Below are positions 17,928-26,558 of a stretch of 64,000 bases of DNA, in pieces. Within the stretch, counting starts at the first letter, position 1; each line of letters begins with the position of its first letter. Position numbers and translations under genes: made by a program. Location: NCBI RefSeq assembly GCF_004339745.1, contig NZ_SMGP01000002.1:372001-436000 (forward strand). The letters run 5' to 3'. This DNA is from Paraburkholderia sp. BL9I2N2. GTDB lineage: Bacteria; Pseudomonadota; Gammaproteobacteria; Burkholderiales; Burkholderiaceae. The notes under the pieces were generated by a model. The model saw only the letters and a list, made by a program, of their open reading frames with translations, was not told where the DNA came from and searched no databases.

Positions 17928-18833
17928 ATGGACCTTCTTCAAGGCATGGCAGTGTTCAAGCGCGTCGTCGACGCGTCCAGTTTCACGAAAGCGGCCGATT
18001 CGCTGGAAATGCCACGCGCCTCCGTGTCGACGGTCGTGCAGAATCTGGAGAGCCACCTGGGCGTGCGGCTGCTGAACCGCACGACGCGCCGCGTGCAGGT
18101 CACCGACGACGGCGCGCTCTACTACGAATACTGCGCACGCATTCTCGCCGAGGTCTCCGACGCCGAGTCGGCGTTATCGAGCAAACGCCAGAGTCCGCGC
18201 GGCACGGTCCGCGTCGACACGTCCGCCACATTCGCGGCTCACGTGCTGGTTCCGGTGATGCGCGATTTCAACGCGCGCTATCCCGACATCACGGTGAAGC
18301 TGGGATTGGCGGACCGCAACGTGGATCTCGTGCAGGAAGGCGTGGATTGCGTGATCCGCATCGGCGTGCTCGACGATTCGAACCTCGTGGCACGCTCGCT
18401 CGGCAGCGTGCGCATGACGATTTGCGCCGCGCCCGCCTATCTCGAGCAGATGGGCGAGCCCGCCACGCCCGACGATCTCGACCGGCATCACGCCGTGAAT
18501 TATTTTTCCGCGCGCACGGGGCGCGTCTATCCGATGGAGTTCGAAGCGGACGGCATCCTCATCAAAAGACCGATCGAGGGCAAACTCGCGGTCAACGAAG
18601 GCCTGGTCTATGTTGCGTCGGCAGTGGAAGGCTTGGGCCTGATCCAGACGCCGCGCTTCATGGTGGCGAAGGCGCTCGAATCCGGCGCGCTGCGTGAGAT
18701 TTTGCGCGACTGCCATTGCGCGCCGTTGCCGCTCTCGATTCTTTATCCGCACCGTCGTTTGAGCATGTCCGTGCGGGTGTTCAGCGAGTGGGTGCACGAA
18801 CTGGTACAGCAGAATCCGGACTTCAGCGATTAG
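17928..18833 (+). CDS. LysR-family transcriptional regulator
   Basis: A 301-residue LTTR. The N-terminal helix-turn-helix is clear: 'MAVFKRVVDASSFTKAADSLEMPRASVST', seen in pieces, followed by 'LESHLGVRLLNRTTRRVQVT'. The C-terminal substrate-binding domain begins near residue 90. It belongs to the CrgA/AaeR-like group. The start at 17928 has AGAGGA upstream; a longer reading adds an unlikely Arg/Ser-rich N-terminus. No obvious divergent target gene: upstream lies the ArsR gene in the opposite direction, so that operon is a candidate target. Confidence 0.93.
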   Translation: MDLLQGMAVFKRVVDASSFTKAADSLEMPRASVSTVVQNLESHLGVRLLNRTTRRVQVTDDGALYYEYCARILAEVSDAESALSSKRQSPRGTVRVDTSATFAAHVLVPVMRDFNARYPDITVKLGLADRNVDLVQEGVDCVIRIGVLDDSNLVARSLGSVRMTICAAPAYLEQMGEPATPDDLDRHHAVNYFSARTGRVYPMEFEADGILIKRPIEGKLAVNEGLVYVASAVEGLGLIQTPRFMVAKALESGALREILRDCHCAPLPLSILYPHRRLSMSVRVFSEWVHELVQQNPDFSD

Positions 18834-18856
18834 CGACTTGAAAACCGCCACAGCCG

Positions 18857-19471
18857 CTATGTCAACCCGCGACGCTGCAATTCGTCCGACAAAGCGGCGA
18901 CGCTGACGAACAGGTGCCCTTGCAGTCCCGCATCGACCGCGCCGTTCACGTTGGCCGCCGTATCGTCGACGAAAAGCGTTTGGGCTGCGGGCACGCCGAG
19001 TTGCTCCAGACAGCGAAGATAGGTTTGCGCCGCCGGTTTCGCGGCACCAAACGCCGCCGACGAGTAAACGTGCGTGCCGAACAGCCGCGCGACAGGCGGA
19101 TTCAGATAAGCGATGTGTTCGGTCAACAAGCGGCAATTGTTCGTCAGCACCGCGATACGGTGCCGCTCGGCGACTTTGGCGGCAAGCGCGAGCGCTTCCT
19201 GGTTCGGAGTAATCGACGCGTGGCGCGCAGCCAGCCAGTCGTCGCGGCTGACCGGGTAGTTCAGTAGCATGCCCAACTCGCGCAGATACTCGTCATCGCT
19301 GATCTGGCCTGCGTCCGCACGCGCTTCGAGGCCCGATCCCCAGATCGCGTGACGCACGATGTCTGGCGAGCACCCCGCGGTGGCCGCCAGATGATCGACC
19401 CGTGCGGCGCGGTCGTAATGGGTCAGAACACCTTCCATGTCGAACAGAACCAGCGTGATGGATGCGGTCAT
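18857..19471 (-). CDS. HAD-superfamily hydrolase
   Basis: A 204-residue HAD subfamily IA-like protein. Motif I is 'FDMEGVLT', where the usual second Asp of DxD is Glu. Motif II is 'LTNN', the conserved Lys lies in 'GAAKPAAQTY', and motif IV is 'FVDDTAANV'. A helical cap (about residues 15-85) follows motif I. It should be a phosphatase or dehalogenase-like enzyme on a small substrate; Glu in motif I is known in some HAD-IA proteins and may change catalysis. The start at 19471 is supported by GAGG and by motif I lying close to the N-terminus. Confidence 0.88.
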   Translation of the reverse strand: MTASITLVLFDMEGVLTHYDRAARVDHLAATAGCSPDIVRHAIWGSGLEARADAGQISDDEYLRELGMLLNYPVSRDDWLAARHASITPNQEALALAAKVAERHRIAVLTNNCRLLTEHIAYLNPPVARLFGTHVYSSAAFGAAKPAAQTYLRCLEQLGVPAAQTLFVDDTAANVNGAVDAGLQGHLFVSVAALSDELQRRGLT

Positions 19472-19653
19472 GCTGTCGGCCTCGCGTCGAAAGCTTTCAG
19501 AAACGAAGCAACCGCGCGGCGCGATGACGCCGAACGGTTGCCTGTTTCCATTGTGCCTCGACAAAACCGCGACTGCCGGCAACAGCCGGCGTCACGGTTT
19601 TTTTCTCAGACCTCAGCCAAGCGGTGAAATATGGCTTGCTTCCAGACCTGCCA

Positions 19654-20805
19654 TCATGCGCCGCTGCCGCCCACCGTCTTGACGCTTTTCCATTGGCCTT
19701 GCTCGACCTGGAATAAGGTGTACGGCGGCTTGATCAGATCGCCGTACGGATCGAAGGTGATATTGCCGGTGACGCCCGTGACCGTGACCTTGGCGAGACT
19801 GTCGACGATCTTCGCGCGATCGAGCGAGTCGGCGGCGTGAATCGCTTTCAGCATGGCGAGCGCGGCGTCATAGGAAAACGGCGCGTACAGTTCGACATCC
19901 TGATTGAAGCGCGCCTTGTAGCGCTTGCCGAACGCCTGCGCGGCAGGCAGCTTGTCGAGCGCCGGGCCCGGCTCGAGATCCTGCGTCCCGTTGCCCGCCG
20001 TGCCGGCGATCTGCAGGAACGCGTTGCTCTTCAGCGCACCAGCACCGAACAGCTGCGCGGACATGCCAAGCGACCGCATTTGCTTGACCAGCATCGCGCC
20101 TTGCTCATCCAGCCCGCCGAAGAAAATCAGGTCGACGTTCTTGCTCTTGAGCGTGGTCAGAATGGCGCGAAAATCGATCGCTTTGTCGTTGGTGAATTCC
20201 CGATCGACGATGTTGCCATTCGCTTCCTTGACGCCCTTCTCGAACGCATCGGCCAGCCCTTGCCCAAAAGCGGTGCGATCGTCAATGATGGCAATGCGCT
20301 TCGCCTTCATCTGCTCCACCACGAAATGCCCCGCCACGACGCCGCCTATGCCGTCGTGGCCCATCGTACGAAACACGTTCTTGAAGCCTTGCTTGGTCAA
20401 TTGCGGATTGGTCGAGCCCGGCGTGATCATCGCCACGTTCGCCTGGTGATACACCGTCGACGCCGGAATGCTGCAGCCCGAGTTGTAATGGCCGATCACG
20501 CCGACCACGCCGTCGTCGACCAGCTTCTGCGCGACCTGAATCGCCACGCGCGGATCGGCCTGATCGTCCTGCACGTCGAGCACGAACTTGACCGGCTTGC
20601 CGCCGATCACCGGGTTCTTCGCGTTCTCTTCATCGAGCGCCAGCTGCGCGCCGTACTGCAAGTCCTTGCCGACGCGGGCAACCGGCCCCGTCAACGGTCC
20701 GACGAAACCGATCTTGACGATCTGGGGGTCGGCGGCCCACGAAAACGGCATATACGTGGCGAGTGCACAGACAGTGGCACTCAACAGCCAATAGCGGCGA
20801 TTCAT
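19654..20805 (-). CDS. Branched-chain-amino-acid-type ABC transporter substrate-binding protein
   Basis: A 383-residue periplasmic binding protein of the LivJ/LivK type I fold. The signal peptide runs to about residue 23 (SWAADPQ). 'IVKIGFVGPLTGPVARVGKDL' opens the mature protein in the typical way, and 'VVGVIGHYNSGCSIPAS' is the ligand-binding loop. AAGGAG-type ribosome-binding bases precede the ATG at 20805. No permease or ATPase gene of the same system is nearby. It follows the DadA-like gene by 137 bases on the same strand, suggesting the protein works with that amino-acid locus. Confidence 0.93.
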   Translation of the reverse strand: MNRRYWLLSATVCALATYMPFSWAADPQIVKIGFVGPLTGPVARVGKDLQYGAQLALDEENAKNPVIGGKPVKFVLDVQDDQADPRVAIQVAQKLVDDGVVGVIGHYNSGCSIPASTVYHQANVAMITPGSTNPQLTKQGFKNVFRTMGHDGIGGVVAGHFVVEQMKAKRIAIIDDRTAFGQGLADAFEKGVKEANGNIVDREFTNDKAIDFRAILTTLKSKNVDLIFFGGLDEQGAMLVKQMRSLGMSAQLFGAGALKSNAFLQIAGTAGNGTQDLEPGPALDKLPAAQAFGKRYKARFNQDVELYAPFSYDAALAMLKAIHAADSLDRAKIVDSLAKVTVTGVTGNITFDPYGDLIKPPYTLFQVEQGQWKSVKTVGGSGA

Positions 20806-20942
20806 GATGCGCTCCTTGCGAGATGTGACGTCGCGCGTGTGTGTGCAGGTGGGCCGATCCGATGCGCGACGCGTCGAAACCGCTCTGCGATGCTTGCTGT
20901 AAAGCCTGAATAAAACGACTCCGAACCTGTCCTCTGCTGCAA

Positions 20943-22175
20943 TCAAAAGCGCGTGGCCGCGTAGGGCGCGAGATCGAGCGGCGGCGCACGCCGCGCGATC
21001 AGATCGGCGACGATGCGTCCGCTCACGCCCGCCAGCGTCAAACCCAGATGCTGATGGCCGAATGCGTAGATCACGCGCTCGCTCGCGCGTGAGCGTGCGA
21101 GCACCGGCACGCCGTCGGGCAATGTGGGGCGAAAGCCGAGCCAGTTGCTATCCGGTGTGTCGAGTGCGGGCAACGCCCGTTTCGATGAAAACGTCAGCAG
21201 GTCGAGCAGCGAGCGGTTGCGCGTGTCGCCAAAGCCGGCGAGTTCGACCGTGCCCGCCACGCGCAAGCCGTCGCTCATCGGCGTCATGTAGAAACCGCGC
21301 TCGGCCCAGCCGACCGGCCGCGACACCAGGTGCTGCGCGCCGGGAAAGCGCACGTGATAGCCGCGCTCCGTGTCGAGCGGAACCGGGTCGCCGCACTGGC
21401 TGGCGAAATGGGCCGAACGCGCGCCGGTCGCCACCACCACGTGATCGAAACGCCGCGCCACACCGCCCACGCTCAGGCTCGGGCCATCCGCGCCGGGTTG
21501 CACCGCATCGACAGTCGAGCGTTCGAGCTTCAGCCCCTGCGCGGCGAGTTGCTCGTAAAGCGTCTGCAGAAAGCCTTGCGGGTCGGAAAAGTGCCAGCTA
21601 TTGCTGAACAGCACGCCGCGCTCGAAGATCGGCGCCAGTCCCGGTTCAAGCGCGCGAATAGCGGCGCCGTCGAGCACATCGAAAGCCACGCCCAGTTTTT
21701 TCCGCAGATCGAGCGCGGGACGCGCGGCATCGAACGAAGCCGCGTTCGAATACAGATAGAGACACTCGCGCGGCCGGACGAAACGTGCCAGCTCCGCATT
21801 GGCAAGCAGCGGCGCGTAGCCGTCCTGCGCGCAATCCAGCAGCGCGGCGAGCGCACCCGCGCTCGTTTCGTAGCGGCGCGGCAGGGAGCTCATCATGAAG
21901 CGCACGAGCCACGGCGCGAGATGCGGCAAATATCCCCAACGCAATCTGAACGGACTTTGGTTCGACAGCAGAAAACGCGGTAAGTCTCGAAACACGGTCG
22001 GGTTGTTGACCGGAATGCACGCATAGTGCGCGAAGGTGCCGGCATTGCCGAACGACGCGCCCTGCCCCACGCCTGCCGGATCGAACAGCGTGACCCGATG
22101 GCCGTCGCGCATCAAAGACGCAGCGCTCGCGAGGCCGATGAATCCCGCACCGATGATGGCAATCTCCGACATCAT
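20943..22175 (-). CDS. FAD-dependent D-amino-acid dehydrogenase-like oxidoreductase
   Basis: A 410-residue DAO/DadA-family flavoprotein. The N-terminal dinucleotide motif is 'IIGAGFIGLASAASLMRDG', followed by 'GASFGNAGTFAH', a signature close to DadA. The C-terminal 'GFRPTLPDGVPVLARS' and 'GHQHLGLTLAGVSG' are also typical. It should deaminate a D-amino acid or N-methyl amino acid and pass electrons to the respiratory chain. Its start overlaps the permease stop by 4 nt, so the two are translationally coupled. The substrate is probably what the permease imports. Confidence 0.9.
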   Translation of the reverse strand: MMSEIAIIGAGFIGLASAASLMRDGHRVTLFDPAGVGQGASFGNAGTFAHYACIPVNNPTVFRDLPRFLLSNQSPFRLRWGYLPHLAPWLVRFMMSSLPRRYETSAGALAALLDCAQDGYAPLLANAELARFVRPRECLYLYSNAASFDAARPALDLRKKLGVAFDVLDGAAIRALEPGLAPIFERGVLFSNSWHFSDPQGFLQTLYEQLAAQGLKLERSTVDAVQPGADGPSLSVGGVARRFDHVVVATGARSAHFASQCGDPVPLDTERGYHVRFPGAQHLVSRPVGWAERGFYMTPMSDGLRVAGTVELAGFGDTRNRSLLDLLTFSSKRALPALDTPDSNWLGFRPTLPDGVPVLARSRASERVIYAFGHQHLGLTLAGVSGRIVADLIARRAPPLDLAPYAATRF

Positions 22176-23602
22176 TTGCGCCCTTCAAATGCTTCCTGGC
22201 CGATCTGCGACCGATAGCCCGTCGCGGTGCCGCCGCTCTGCTGGCGTTTCGCTACCAGCATATAAGCCGCCGACGCCACCGCGAGACTCGCCGCGCTCGC
22301 CATCAATTGCGGGCGCAGCGACGGATCGGAGCCCATCGCGACGAGCACGCCGACGATCGCCGCCACCACCGCATACGAGAGCCCCGGAAACAGCCACATT
22401 TTCAGCGTGAGCCGTTGCGGCTCGGTGGCCTCGATGCGGCGGCGGATGCGGATTTGCGCAAGCGCCGTCGCGAGATAGACGAACAGCATCACGGCGCCCG
22501 ACGCGTTCACGAGGAACAGGAACACGCCCTGCGGCGACACAATGGCCGCCACGATCGCCACATAGCCGACGACACTGCTCAGCAGCACGGCGAGGCGCGG
22601 CACTTTGTGCGGGGTCAACTTCAGCAGCGACTTCGGCGCGTCGCCGCGTTCGGCGAGCCGGAACAGAATCCGCGACGACACATACAAGCCCGAATTCAGC
22701 GCCGAGAGCACGGCAACCAGCACGATGGCGTTCATGATGTCCGCCGAGCCGGGAATCCGCATCGTTTCGAGCGCGGCGACGAACGGCGAGTGTCCGGTGA
22801 CGATGCTGCCCCACGGTACGATGCATGCGATGAGGAACATCGACCCGACATAGAACGTGATGACTCGCAGAATCACCGAGCGCGTCATGGCCGCAACGCT
22901 TTTGGCCGGATCATCCGATTCGGCGGCGGCGATGGTGGCGATCTCCGCGCCGCCCACCGCGAAAATCACTGTCGGCACGGCCGCGAAAATCGACATGGCG
23001 CCAAACGGCATGAAGCCGCGATTGCTGCTCAGGTTCGCCACGGCGCTGCCGGTATGGCCGAAGCCGAACACATAGGCCGCGCCGATGGCGATAAAGACGA
23101 TGATCGCCGCGACCTTGATCGATGCGAACCAGAACTCGAATTCGCCATACGATTTCACCGACAGCAGATTGATCAACGTCATCACCGAGAGCAGCACGAG
23201 GCCGATCATCCACACCGGTGCGGGAATCCACCGCTGCAGGATCGCCGCGCCCGCCACGGCCTCGACCGCGACGACGATCACCCAGAAGTACCAGTACAGC
23301 CAGCCGCTGGTGAAACCCGCCCAATTGCCGAGGCCGATGCGCGCGTATTCGGTGAACGAGCCGACGCCGGGCACTGCCAGCGCCATTTCGCCGAGCATGC
23401 GCATGACCATCAGCACGACGATGCCGGCCACGAGATACGACACGCACGCGGCGGGTCCGACGGTGGCGAGCGTCGCGCTGCTGCCGACGAAAAGGCCCGC
23501 GCCGATAATGCCGCCGAGCGCGATCATCGTGACGTGCCGCTGACGCAGCGCGGCGCCGAGTTTCGGCGTGGTGTCGGGTGCGGAGGACTGGGGAAAGCTC
23601 AT
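22172..23602 (-). CDS. Amino acid permease (APC superfamily, GABA/proline-permease type)
   Basis: A 476-residue integral membrane protein with 12 predicted hydrophobic segments. The start at 23602 has AGGAG about eight bases upstream and is followed by the signature 'VTMIALGGIIGAGLFVGSS' of the amino acid transporter family. 'PGVGSFTEYARIGLGNWAGF' and 'NSGLYVSSRILFRLAERGDAP' are further hallmarks. It imports an amino acid with protons. First gene of an operon with the DadA-like oxidoreductase and the binding protein, and divergent from the MocR regulator that probably controls it. Confidence 0.93.
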   Translation of the reverse strand: MSFPQSSAPDTTPKLGAALRQRHVTMIALGGIIGAGLFVGSSATLATVGPAACVSYLVAGIVVLMVMRMLGEMALAVPGVGSFTEYARIGLGNWAGFTSGWLYWYFWVIVVAVEAVAGAAILQRWIPAPVWMIGLVLLSVMTLINLLSVKSYGEFEFWFASIKVAAIIVFIAIGAAYVFGFGHTGSAVANLSSNRGFMPFGAMSIFAAVPTVIFAVGGAEIATIAAAESDDPAKSVAAMTRSVILRVITFYVGSMFLIACIVPWGSIVTGHSPFVAALETMRIPGSADIMNAIVLVAVLSALNSGLYVSSRILFRLAERGDAPKSLLKLTPHKVPRLAVLLSSVVGYVAIVAAIVSPQGVFLFLVNASGAVMLFVYLATALAQIRIRRRIEATEPQRLTLKMWLFPGLSYAVVAAIVGVLVAMGSDPSLRPQLMASAASLAVASAAYMLVAKRQQSGGTATGYRSQIGQEAFEGRK

Positions 23603-23688
23603 CGGACAACTCCTGCTGACAGATTGCTGGACACAGTCCGGCGACGTCTCCTGATTCACGCCACCAGACAAAACATGACATCTAGAAT

Positions 23689-23731
23689 CACACAATATTT
23701 TTTTGTGTGCAATTAAAACGCACATTGTGTG
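23689..23731. promoter_or_regulatory. Candidate MocR operator in the divergent promoter region
   Basis: Three copies of the 7-mer TTGTGTG or its complement: CACACAA at 23689-23695, TTGTGTG at 23703-23709 and TTGTGTG at 23725-23731. The first two form a perfect 21-bp inverted repeat with a 7-base spacer, and the last two are direct repeats exactly 22 bp (two helical turns) apart. MocR-type regulators often bind mixed direct and inverted repeats like these. The site lies in an AT-rich gap 87 bases upstream of the permease start. The assignment to the neighbouring MocR gene is inference. Confidence 0.6.
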
Positions 23732-23878
23732 GCCCTGGCACTTTCCCTGGATTGCCGCGGGTCTGCTCTTTGCCAGCGCCCTGCGGCCGCGTGAGTAATC
23801 GGTTGAAGGCTTGCAGTCAGGCATGTCTGGTATAGAATCGGCAAACCTCCGCACAATTGCGGACAAAGCCGGTTTTGT

Positions 23879-25300
23879 ATGGAGACACCTGATCTTATGG
23901 CTTCTGACAAAGACGCCGCCCGCTCCGCCCTTGGCGCCCCGGAGCAGGCGAAACGCTCCACCTATATCGAGGTGTCCAGTTCGATCGAGAACGAGATTCG
24001 CAGCGGTATCTATCCGCCCGGCAGCCGCCTGCCGCCGCAGCGGCAACTCGCCACCGAACTGGGCATCAACGTGTCGACGGTTTCGCGGGCGTACAAGGAG
24101 CTGCAGTTGCGCGGGCTGGTGATCGGCAGCAAACGGCGCGGCTCGCTCGTGACCGGCGGCGCGATGCCGAGCGTGGAGCCGGCGCAGGCCATGAGCAACG
24201 CGGCGATCGATCTGACCGTCAACCGTCCGGCCACGGGCGAGTTCCTGAACTGCCTCGCTCGCACGCTGGCCGAATTGCCGCGCGATCCGCGCTACCCGCA
24301 ATTGCAGGAGTACCAGCCGCCGCAAGGGCCCGCGTGGGCACGCGTGGCCGGCGCGCGGTGGATGGCCGCGCCCGGCTTTGTGCCGTCGGCCGATCACGTG
24401 GTCGTCACGAGCGGCGCGCAGCATGGCTTGTATGCTGTGCTGAACAGCCTGATCGGCACCGACGGCGTGATTCTCGCCGATCAACTCACTTACTACGGCC
24501 TCAAAGCGCTGGCGCCAGTGTTCCAGTTCGAGATCGTCGGTATTCCTAGCGATCGCGACGGGCTGCTGACCGACGAAGTGGAGCGCGCCTGCCGGCGCAT
24601 GCCGGTGAAGGCGATTTTCACGGTGCCGAATCTGCAGAACCCGACTGTCACGACCATGAGTCTCGAACGCCGCATGGCGCTCGTCGATATTGCACGCCGG
24701 CACAGCGTGGCGATCATCGAGGACGACGTGTACGGTCCGCTCGTCTCGCAACGTCTGCCGACGATCGCGAGCCTGTGTCCGGAACTCACCTTCCACCTCG
24801 CGGCGACCTCGAAGATCCTCGCCCCCGGCCTGCGGCTCGGCTATCTGCTGAGCCCGCCGGACAGCGCCGCGCTATGCGCGGAAGCCGTCCGCACGACGGC
24901 ATGGATGCCCGCGCCGATGTCGATGCTGATCGCGTCGATCTGGATCGAGGACGGCACCGCGCGCCACATCATGGACGCGCAGCTCGCCGAGATTCGCGCG
25001 CGCCAGGACCTCGCGCGCGAGCTGTTGCCGCAGGAGTTGCTGCAGACCGATCCGGCCTGCATGTTCGTGTGGCTCAAGTTGCCGCCGCCGTGGCGCGCCG
25101 ACGACTTCGCGGCCAATGCGAAGGCGCGTGGCGTCGTGGTGATGCCGTCGTCGGCGTTTGCGGTGGACCGGTCTGAGATCGAGCACGGGGTGCGGATCAA
25201 CCTCGCCTGTGCGACCAGCCGCGATCAGCTCGTGAGTGCGCTGCGGCTGTTGACCGGCACGCTCAAGGATCGTCCGCGCGCGCTGTTCGGCACGATATAA
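23879..25300 (+). CDS. MocR/GntR-family regulator with aminotransferase domain
   Basis: Up to 473 residues. An ATG at 23897 with GGAG upstream is an equally possible start six codons in. An N-terminal GntR winged helix (residues about 28-95) shows 'SGIYPPGSRLPPQRQLATELG' in parts and 'VSTVSRAYKELQLRGLV'. The remainder is a fold-type I aminotransferase domain with 'TSGAQHGLYAVLNSL', the Asp-containing 'ILADQLTYYGLK', and the PLP lysine in 'TSKILAPGLRLGYL'. MocR proteins sense an amino acid or PLP and control neighbouring genes. It is divergent from the permease operon, its likely target, with the TTGTGTG repeats between. Confidence 0.92.
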   Translation: METPDLMASDKDAARSALGAPEQAKRSTYIEVSSSIENEIRSGIYPPGSRLPPQRQLATELGINVSTVSRAYKELQLRGLVIGSKRRGSLVTGGAMPSVEPAQAMSNAAIDLTVNRPATGEFLNCLARTLAELPRDPRYPQLQEYQPPQGPAWARVAGARWMAAPGFVPSADHVVVTSGAQHGLYAVLNSLIGTDGVILADQLTYYGLKALAPVFQFEIVGIPSDRDGLLTDEVERACRRMPVKAIFTVPNLQNPTVTTMSLERRMALVDIARRHSVAIIEDDVYGPLVSQRLPTIASLCPELTFHLAATSKILAPGLRLGYLLSPPDSAALCAEAVRTTAWMPAPMSMLIASIWIEDGTARHIMDAQLAEIRARQDLARELLPQELLQTDPACMFVWLKLPPPWRADDFAANAKARGVVVMPSSAFAVDRSEIEHGVRINLACATSRDQLVSALRLLTGTLKDRPRALFGTI

Positions 25301-25420
25301 CGCGCCGCCCAACTGGCCGCCCGACACGGGTCGAAAAAACTTCTTTGCCGAAGGAATAAAGCCGCCACGCCACGCGTTCATTAGGCGCAATGATCATTGG
25401 TCTGTCAGAGAGGTGCGGCC

Positions 25421-26506
25421 ATGAAATCTGTGCTTAAGTCATTGGGCATCGTCGTGGGCGGCGCAGCATTGGTGGGTCTTATCGCAGCGTGCGGCGGTTC
25501 CGATTCGGTCAATAACCAATCGTTTACGTCGACGGCACTCGTATCGGACGGCGCGGTCGCGGCGGCGCATACGGACCCGAATCTGAAAAACGCGTGGGGC
25601 GTTGCGTTCAATCCGAAGGGTTTCGTCTGGGTGGCGGACAACGCCACCTCGCTGGCGACACTCTATGACGGCAACGGCACGCCACAAGCGCTTGTCGTCA
25701 GCATTCCGAATGGAGTCAACGGGCCGGCGAATCCGACCGGCATCGTGTTCAACGGCACGACGGACTTCGTCGTGACCCAAGGCGGCAAATCGGGCGTAGG
25801 CGCATTCATCTTTGTCGGCGAAGGCGGCACGATTACCGCGTGGGCGCCGGCCGTTGCGCCCACCACCGCCTTCGTCGTATTCGACAGCGGCAGCAGCGCC
25901 GCGGTCTACAAGGGCCTTGCGCTGGCCAGCAACGGCGGCGCCAACTTCCTCTACGCCGCCGACTTTCACAACAACAGAGTCGACGTCTTCGACAAGAACT
26001 TCGCGAAGGTTTCAACACCGGGCAAGTTTCAGGACACGTCGCTTCCGGCAGCCTTTGCGCCGTTCGGCATTCAGGCAATCGGCGCGAAGCTCTTCGTGAC
26101 CTACGCGAAACAGGATGCGGAGGCGCACGACAACGTCGACGGCGCCGGCCTCGGCTTCGTCGATGTCTTCGATACCGCGGGCAACCTCCTGCAGCGTTTT
26201 GCCTCGGGGGGCGTGCTGAATGCGCCGTGGGGCGTCACGCAGGCGCCGGCCAATTTTGGACGGTTCAGCGGCGACGTGCTGATCGGCAACTTCGGCGACG
26301 GCACGATCAACGCCTTCGATCCGGCGAGCGGCCAGTCGCTCGGCGCCATCAATCTGCCCGACAACACTTCGTTCGTGCAGCACGGCCTGTGGGGGATCGC
26401 GTTCGGCAATGGACTCAGCAATCAGCCGGTGAACACGCTGTTTTTCGCCGCCGGGCCGAATGACGAAGCGAACGGCGTCTATGGTCGTATCGACGTGAAA
26501 ATGTGA
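25421..26506 (+). CDS. TIGR03118-type beta-propeller-like lipoprotein
   Basis: A 361-residue protein with a signal peptide ending in a lipobox-like 'LIAACGG'. The sequence 'LVSDGAVAAAHTDPNLKNAWGVAF', in pieces, and repeated 'GVAF...WVADN', 'FLYAADFHNNRVDVFD' and 'VLIGNFGDGTINAFD' motifs match the TIGR03118 family, whose repeats suggest an NHL/propeller fold. The function is unknown; it should sit outside the cytoplasm. GAGAGGT precedes the ATG. It stands alone and converges on the glycosyltransferase-like gene. Confidence 0.88.
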   Translation: MKSVLKSLGIVVGGAALVGLIAACGGSDSVNNQSFTSTALVSDGAVAAAHTDPNLKNAWGVAFNPKGFVWVADNATSLATLYDGNGTPQALVVSIPNGVNGPANPTGIVFNGTTDFVVTQGGKSGVGAFIFVGEGGTITAWAPAVAPTTAFVVFDSGSSAAVYKGLALASNGGANFLYAADFHNNRVDVFDKNFAKVSTPGKFQDTSLPAAFAPFGIQAIGAKLFVTYAKQDAEAHDNVDGAGLGFVDVFDTAGNLLQRFASGGVLNAPWGVTQAPANFGRFSGDVLIGNFGDGTINAFDPASGQSLGAINLPDNTSFVQHGLWGIAFGNGLSNQPVNTLFFAAGPNDEANGVYGRIDVKM

Positions 26507-26558
26507 CGAGCGGAGGCGCGGTGGGGCGCTCACCGTAATGCGTATGTGACTGACGCGG

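Noticed and set aside
19568..19612. GCCGGC-aaca-GCCGGC followed by a T-run, terminator-like on the plus strand
   Set aside because: No plus-strand gene ends upstream; the flanking genes are on the minus strand, where the T-run would be an A-run on the wrong side. Judged coincidental.
22307..23716. 470-codon plus-strand frame opposite the amino acid permease
   Set aside because: His/Arg/Asp-rich shadow; it also runs through the probable promoter of the permease.
23603..24796. N-terminal extension of the amino acid permease reading on to 24796
   Set aside because: The extension runs antisense through the MocR gene and its promoter. The ATG at 23602 has a ribosome-binding site and gives a normal family length.
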